DNA of 64,000 bases from CAINVV01 sp964506325 (GTDB taxonomy: Bacteria > Bacteroidota > Bacteroidia > Bacteroidales > Prolixibacteraceae), in assembly GCA_964506325.1 (NCBI GenBank), contig CAZDLO010000007.1:10467-74466 (forward strand), written 5' to 3'. The notes beneath the pieces are model-generated. The model was not told the DNA's origin and ran no database searches. It saw nothing but the letters and a program-made list of their open reading frames with translations. Position numbers and translations under genes: made by a program. Positions 59,933 to 64,000 of this stretch are shown here, piece by piece (within the stretch, counting starts at the first letter, position 1; each line of letters opens with the position of its first letter).

Positions 59933-61210
59933 TTACCGGTTGTATACTTCCCGCACAAATTTACCGTTTTCATTTTGCCAGATAATCCTGACTTTGGTTA
60001 AATCTCCAAAGAAACCGTCTCCTACAATATCAATGTCACCATCGTAATCTTTATCGAACAGCCGTATCCACTTTATCCAGTTATTGGTGCCGGTACCTGT
60101 GTGACTTTCAAAATAATCGGCTGTCGCATCTGTGTACTTGTTGTTTTCATACAAGAAAAGTCTTATGCCATAGCCGTTGTAACCATCCTTGTTACTCATG
60201 CATAAAAGGTCAGGAATCCCATCCCTGTTGAAATCCAGAAAGGCAATATCCATCGGTTCGAGACTGCTTTCCAGTGGAACACTGATGGCATTCTGTCGGT
60301 TGTAAATTCCATTTTCCTGGAGAACCACAATGAAGGTACCTCTGGACCCCAGGAGTAAATCCAGCTTTCCGTCCCTGTTAAGGTCAAACAGCTCAACGGT
60401 GTAGAAATTACTGCCTTCAAAATTTTTAAATATTGAATTTGTCAGGATAAATTCATCGTTACCGTTGTTGATATAGGCAGCAGGATGAACAGGAATTTGA
60501 GCACTTCCACCGGAATATCCAACTATATCGACCCGTCCGTCGTTGTTGATGTCCCCGGTGGCACCACCATGGAAATAGCCTATGTCTTTGGTGAGATGCT
60601 GGTATCTCAGTTGCCTTGGATAAAAAATCCCAATAGAATCGCCCGGGAACGGCATACCGTCATAACCTGATGAAAACAACACTATTTCGCTGAATTTATC
60701 ATTGTTGACATCAGCCAGCACACATTTGCGAACCTGCGTCAATCCGGTTTGAAGGTTGTATTTTTGGGGTTGTTTCACATATTCGGAAAAAAGATTCAAT
60801 CCCCGGGCGTTGGTCGGCCATGGATTTTTCCAGTAGTACGCGTACAAGTCCTTTTTTCCGTCACCGGTTAAATCGGTGTAAAGGTAAGTACCCAGGTCGT
60901 TCCAGTAGTATTCCTTGGTTGCCGACCAGCTGGACGTGGTATTTCTGTTGTATGGAACAAGGCCTGATTGTGTAGCTTCAAATCCCCAGTAGAGTGATTG
61001 CTGAACATCAAAAAGCTCATTGAAAGATTTGTTGGTATTGTACCATGAAGTGGTTTTATTGATATCCGATAAAGAATCCAATTGCGAAACCGGGTATACA
61101 AGATTCTTATCTTTCCCGGCAGTTTGGCTGCTTTGCGCCGTTGTGTCTTCCTTCCTGCATGAATTAAAAATCAACGCCACTCCGAGTGCCAATACTATTT
61201 TGTTATTCAT
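59933..61210 (-). CDS. FG-GAP/VCBS repeat lipoprotein
   Basis: Exported lipoprotein of 425 residues: signal with lipobox FNSC (C18). Five or more calcium-binding FG-GAP/VCBS-type repeats give a likely beta-propeller, seen in VNNDKFSEIVLF, INNDGRVDIVGY, LNRDGKLDLLLG, FNRDGIPDLLCM and KDYDGDIDIVGD. Aspartates in DxDxDG-like loops should bind Ca2+. Such proteins sit on the outer membrane of Bacteroidota and often bind glycans or proteins, but this one has no further domain. It lies 232 bp upstream of nothing on the same strand except the small barrel at 59700. Confidence 0.88.
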   Translation of the reverse strand: MNNKIVLALGVALIFNSCRKEDTTAQSSQTAGKDKNLVYPVSQLDSLSDINKTTSWYNTNKSFNELFDVQQSLYWGFEATQSGLVPYNRNTTSSWSATKEYYWNDLGTYLYTDLTGDGKKDLYAYYWKNPWPTNARGLNLFSEYVKQPQKYNLQTGLTQVRKCVLADVNNDKFSEIVLFSSGYDGMPFPGDSIGIFYPRQLRYQHLTKDIGYFHGGATGDINNDGRVDIVGYSGGSAQIPVHPAAYINNGNDEFILTNSIFKNFEGSNFYTVELFDLNRDGKLDLLLGSRGTFIVVLQENGIYNRQNAISVPLESSLEPMDIAFLDFNRDGIPDLLCMSNKDGYNGYGIRLFLYENNKYTDATADYFESHTGTGTNNWIKWIRLFDKDYDGDIDIVGDGFFGDLTKVRIIWQNENGKFVREVYNR

Positions 61211-61569
61211 TCGTATAATTCAGTATTAAATTATTGAATATCAGAACATACTCATAGCCCGCCCTGATTCATCGGGGCAATCCTCTATGATATATAAATC
61301 CCATTTTGTGAACGATTATTCACGAGGTTTTCAAATCAAAATATTTAAAACCCATACCATCAACGGTTGCGGCAAAGCCTTCCTGCTGGTTGTCCTGATC
61401 ACCTGTTTCAGTATGTGCAGATTTGCCGGATACCAGTTAACAATGTGATGCCTGCAAAAGTTCATTCAATGATAAAAAAAGAAGGTATGATGGAAAATAT
61501 CCCGGACCGACACTCTTGGAACAATATTGGGGTGTATTACATTAGATGAACAACGAAGCACCCTGCCTG
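61211..61569. other. Intergenic stretch without recognised features
   Basis: This 359-bp stretch lies between the FG-GAP lipoprotein start and the DUF2200 gene stop. No open frame, hairpin with T-run or TAnnTTTG box of note was seen. Confidence 0.45.
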
Positions 61570-61935
61570 CTATTCATTTCGAAGGATCTTCCCCAGTTTG
61601 CGCCCTTTGGCCAACTCATCCACCAGCTTATCCAGGTACCTTACCTGCTGTGTAAGGGGATTCCCGATGTGCTCAACCCGGTAACCGCAGATCGCCCCGG
61701 TGATGAGGCAGGCATTGGGATGGAGTGAGGCTTGCAGGAAGAAAGTTTCAAAAGTCACATCCTGCTTAATTAGTTCCTTCAGCTTCAGGGTGTTGAAGCC
61801 TGTTAACCATTCAATAACCTGGTTCAATTCCTCTTTGGTCCTTCCTTTCTTCTCCACCTTGGTAAGGTACAAAGGATAGACCGAGGAGAATGTCATCTTT
61901 GCGATACGCTGATCATGTATCTCGGAATTGCTCAT
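61570..61935 (-). CDS. DUF2200 family protein
   Basis: 121-residue cytoplasmic protein of unknown function that matches DUF2200 over its whole length: RIAKMTFSSVYPLYLTKVEK, GRTKEELNQVIEWLTGF, HPNACLITGAICGYRVE and QQVRYLDKLVDELAKGRK are all typical. There is no signal peptide or membrane segment and no operon partner. It is preceded by a stretch of about 600 bp containing repeats and an assembly gap. Confidence 0.92.
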   Translation of the reverse strand: MSNSEIHDQRIAKMTFSSVYPLYLTKVEKKGRTKEELNQVIEWLTGFNTLKLKELIKQDVTFETFFLQASLHPNACLITGAICGYRVEHIGNPLTQQVRYLDKLVDELAKGRKLGKILRNE

Positions 61936-62138
61936 ATCCTGGATTTTTAATTTATTATTCTTGCCTGGTGGTTTGTCATCGCACCTGTTGTAACAACCTC
62001 AAAACAGGGCTTCTTTACACTGAACTGTTCTAATTATTGCTGTTTTAGGTCCTGTGAAGCAGGCGCTTCATCGCCGGCACCAGTTTACCATCCATGCCTC
62101 TACAACCCTTTGAAAAAGAAAAGCTGGCCTTCCCCACT

Positions 62139-62409
62139 GGCGATGATTTGTAATCCGCGCCAGCGGGGAAGTGGCTGGATCGATTGAGTATTCCGGTGAG
62201 TAATCCAGGCTGTCGAAAAGGCACGGATTACATATCCGCGAATGCGGGGCAGGANNNNNNNNNNNNNNNNNNNNNNNNNNNNNNNNNNNNNNNNNNNNNN
62301 NNNNNNNNNNNNNNNNNNNNNNNNNNNNNNNNNNNNNNNNNNNNNNNNNNNNNNGTAATCCAGGCTGTCGAAAAGGCACGGATTACATATCCGCGAATGC
62401 GGGGCAGGA
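62139..62409. repeat. Repeat region around the 100-N gap (GTAATCC/ATCCGCGnnnGCGGGG elements)
   Basis: A 55-bp sequence (62200-62254) recurs identically at 62355-62409, just either side of the N run. It contains inverted GTAATCC/GGATTAC arms and ATCCGCGAATGCGGGG. A related unit ATCCGCGCCAGCGGGG is at 62153-62168. This resembles repetitive intergenic elements known in Bacteroidota genomes; their function is not known to me. Confidence 0.65.
62255..62354. other. 100-N assembly gap bounded by identical 55-bp ends
   Basis: The 55 bases before and after the gap are identical, which suggests an unmerged contig overlap, possibly a k-mer-sized overlap, or a collapsed tandem repeat. The number of true missing bases cannot be told. 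Confidence 0.75.
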
Positions 62410-62551
62410 TTTAACCGATGAACTACCTACGAAGCACTGCTTTTCGAATACAAATTACCTGTATACGAAGCACCGAAACCCGACTTGTGGATAGCCGATG
62501 CTATAGCCATGTGCTTTATTTTCTGTCTTTTACTTGTTTGTTTTCTCCGTA

Positions 62552-64000
62552 CTATTTCCCGAAATACTTTTGAATTAGTGCAAGTAATTCATCCTTGCCA
62601 AAGGGTTTTGCAATATAATCGTTGCATCCCGCTTCAATTGCTTTTTCTCTTGCACCTTCTTGTGCAAAGGCTGTTTGAGCAATTATTACCAGCTCTTTAT
62701 TAAACAGGCGAATCTGGCGGGTGGCTTCATAACCATCCATTCCGGGTAACTTAATATCCATCAAAACCAAATCTATACCAGGATTATTCCTGCAAATTTC
62801 AAGTGCTTCAATACCTGTTTTTGCCGTAAAGATCTCCTTGCCAAATATTTTGATGACCGCCTGAATGAACATATCTGATTCTACCTCGTCTTCTGCAACC
62901 AGGATTTTCAACTCTTTGATTGGGTTCGCTTCCTTCTTTTGGGGAACGACAGTTTTCACAGCAATTTCTTTTTCCGGACCAGAATCTTGGGGGATTGTAA
63001 AATAAAATATTGAACCTTTACCTTCTTCGCTTTCCACCCATATCTTTCCGCCGTGTTTTTCAACGAAATCTTTGCAAATGATAAGTCCCAGTCCAGTACT
63101 GGCTTCTCCATCGGTACCTTTACGGTATGTATCGTGCCCCAGTGTAAAGAGTCTATCAAGCAATTCTTTGTTCATTCCGATACCCGTGTCACTGATTGAT
63201 ATTTCAACTAAAGTGCCAGATATTGGGTTTGCTGCAATGAAAACACTTCCATCCCTGGGAGTAAACTTTATAGCATTGAACAGAAAATTTCTCATGAGAC
63301 TTTCAAACATATTTTTATCAGCAACTACTCTGATATCCTCCGGAAAATCAAAACCAATAGCAATCCCTTTATTTTTGGCCGTATCGCGCACTGATTCCAG
63401 AATTAGTAGAATCTCATTCAATAAATTGAAGGATTTCGGCTGGTAAATGAGCGTTCCGCGCTTCATTTGAGACCATTCCAGCAAGTTTTCGAGGAGACTG
63501 TAAAGCTTATTGGCAGAATTTTTCAAGTTCAGCGCAATCTTCTGAATCTCCTCCAGCGTAAAGGATGGCAATTCCTCTACCAGCAATTGTGTAAAACCAA
63601 GAAATGTGTTAAAAGGACTGCGCAAGTCGTGGGCAATGATTGAGAAGAATTTGTCTTTTTCGGCATAAAGGATTCGAAGTTCTTCGTTTTTTAGATTGAT
63701 TTCCTCTTCTGTCTTCTTGCGGTCGGTAATATCATTTAGGACTCCTACCAAAAAATTATTGCCTGAAGCATCCGTGTATAAAGACTTTCTTGTGATAACA
63801 GTTTTTACTTTACCTTCCGCTGCATTAACAAATTCCTCGTTTATGTTTACCTCGCCTGTATTAAATACTAAATTGTCTTTTGTTATAAAAATTTCAAGTT
63901 GTTCTTTTGAAAAGATTTCATATCCGGTACTGCCTATTAGTTGATCGAGGGTCCTACCGTGGAAAACACAAAACGCCTCATTTACCAGCGTGAATTTGTG
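62552..64000 (-). CDS. Hybrid sensor histidine kinase/response regulator (5' end off window)
   Basis: Two-component hybrid kinase; 482 residues are visible and the frame is open to the right edge. Starting from the edge: a PAS domain (KFTLVNEAFCVFHGR, ending VLNDITDRKK), a dimerisation helix with phospho-histidine in IIAHDLRSPFNTFLGF, an ATPase domain (NLLFNAIKFTPRDG, DTGIGM, STGLGLIICKDF), then a C-terminal receiver with acceptor aspartate in LVLMDIKLPGMDGY and lysine in YIAKPFG. The N-terminal sensor part, and any transmembrane segment, lies outside. No output domain follows the receiver, so it probably passes phosphate to an Hpt protein such as the one at 9051-9395; that pairing is only a guess. 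Confidence 0.93.
   Translation of the reverse strand, partial: HKFTLVNEAFCVFHGRTLDQLIGSTGYEIFSKEQLEIFITKDNLVFNTGEVNINEEFVNAAEGKVKTVITRKSLYTDASGNNFLVGVLNDITDRKKTEEEINLKNEELRILYAEKDKFFSIIAHDLRSPFNTFLGFTQLLVEELPSFTLEEIQKIALNLKNSANKLYSLLENLLEWSQMKRGTLIYQPKSFNLLNEILLILESVRDTAKNKGIAIGFDFPEDIRVVADKNMFESLMRNFLFNAIKFTPRDGSVFIAANPISGTLVEISISDTGIGMNKELLDRLFTLGHDTYRKGTDGEASTGLGLIICKDFVEKHGGKIWVESEEGKGSIFYFTIPQDSGPEKEIAVKTVVPQKKEANPIKELKILVAEDEVESDMFIQAVIKIFGKEIFTAKTGIEALEICRNNPGIDLVLMDIKLPGMDGYEATRQIRLFNKELVIIAQTAFAQEGAREKAIEAGCNDYIAKPFGKDELLALIQKYFGK

Overview
The window is a scaffolded piece of a Bacteroidota chromosome, most likely a metagenome assembly. It has two N gaps, and two proteins run off its ends. 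The assignment rests on a secreted protein with a gliding-motility/type IX secretion C-terminal domain, a PorT-type barrel, an S46 dipeptidyl-peptidase, DUF6807 and Tat-exported Gfo/Idh/MocA proteins, and promoters matching TTTG-N19-TAnnTTTG with no Shine-Dalgarno signal. No rRNA, tRNA or CRISPR array was recognised.

Layout: 1-9.4 kb holds a surface adhesin-like protein, yggS, a PorT barrel, serC with DUF1015, gcvT and a lone Hpt protein. 9.4-13.4 kb holds an alpha/beta hydrolase and a receiver-PEP/pyruvate-binding fusion. 13.6-22.8 kb is a tight six-gene minus-strand operon: E2, E3 and fused E1 of a 2-oxoacid dehydrogenase, then a PHP-type protein, an SDR and a SorE-like zinc dehydrogenase, ended by a clear terminator. 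It diverges from a GntR/HutC regulator across an AT-rich spacer carrying two TGTAnnTACA palindromes. 23.7-30 kb holds ridA, PAP2 phosphatase, obgE, acyl-ACP thioesterase, a cation/proton antiporter and a short DUF421 protein. 30.2-35.7 kb is an efflux operon (adaptor, MacB-like permease, TolC, second adaptor) with no ATPase. 36.2-39.2 kb holds a DPP7-like peptidase and a REP-associated tyrosine transposase (RAYT) between two REP palindromes; a third REP lies near 55.7 kb.

39.2-54.9 kb is a carbohydrate region: two DUF6807 proteins (one fused to ThuA), three exported Gfo/Idh/MocA proteins, a sugar isomerase-like TIM barrel, a DAACS symporter, aldo/keto reductase, pirin, a secreted FAD oxidoreductase and GH16. 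It suggests oxidation-dependent (3-keto type) glycoside breakdown at or outside the inner membrane. 55-59 kb has small stress and redox proteins and a MutS-like ATPase. 59-64 kb has envelope proteins, a DUF2200 protein, a repeat-bounded gap and a hybrid histidine kinase cut by the right edge.

The most noteworthy items are the REP/RAYT unit, the dehydrogenase-PHP-SDR-ADH operon with its candidate operators, and the ThuA-DUF6807/Gfo-Idh cluster. Both N gaps appear to be assembly overlaps rather than missing sequence.
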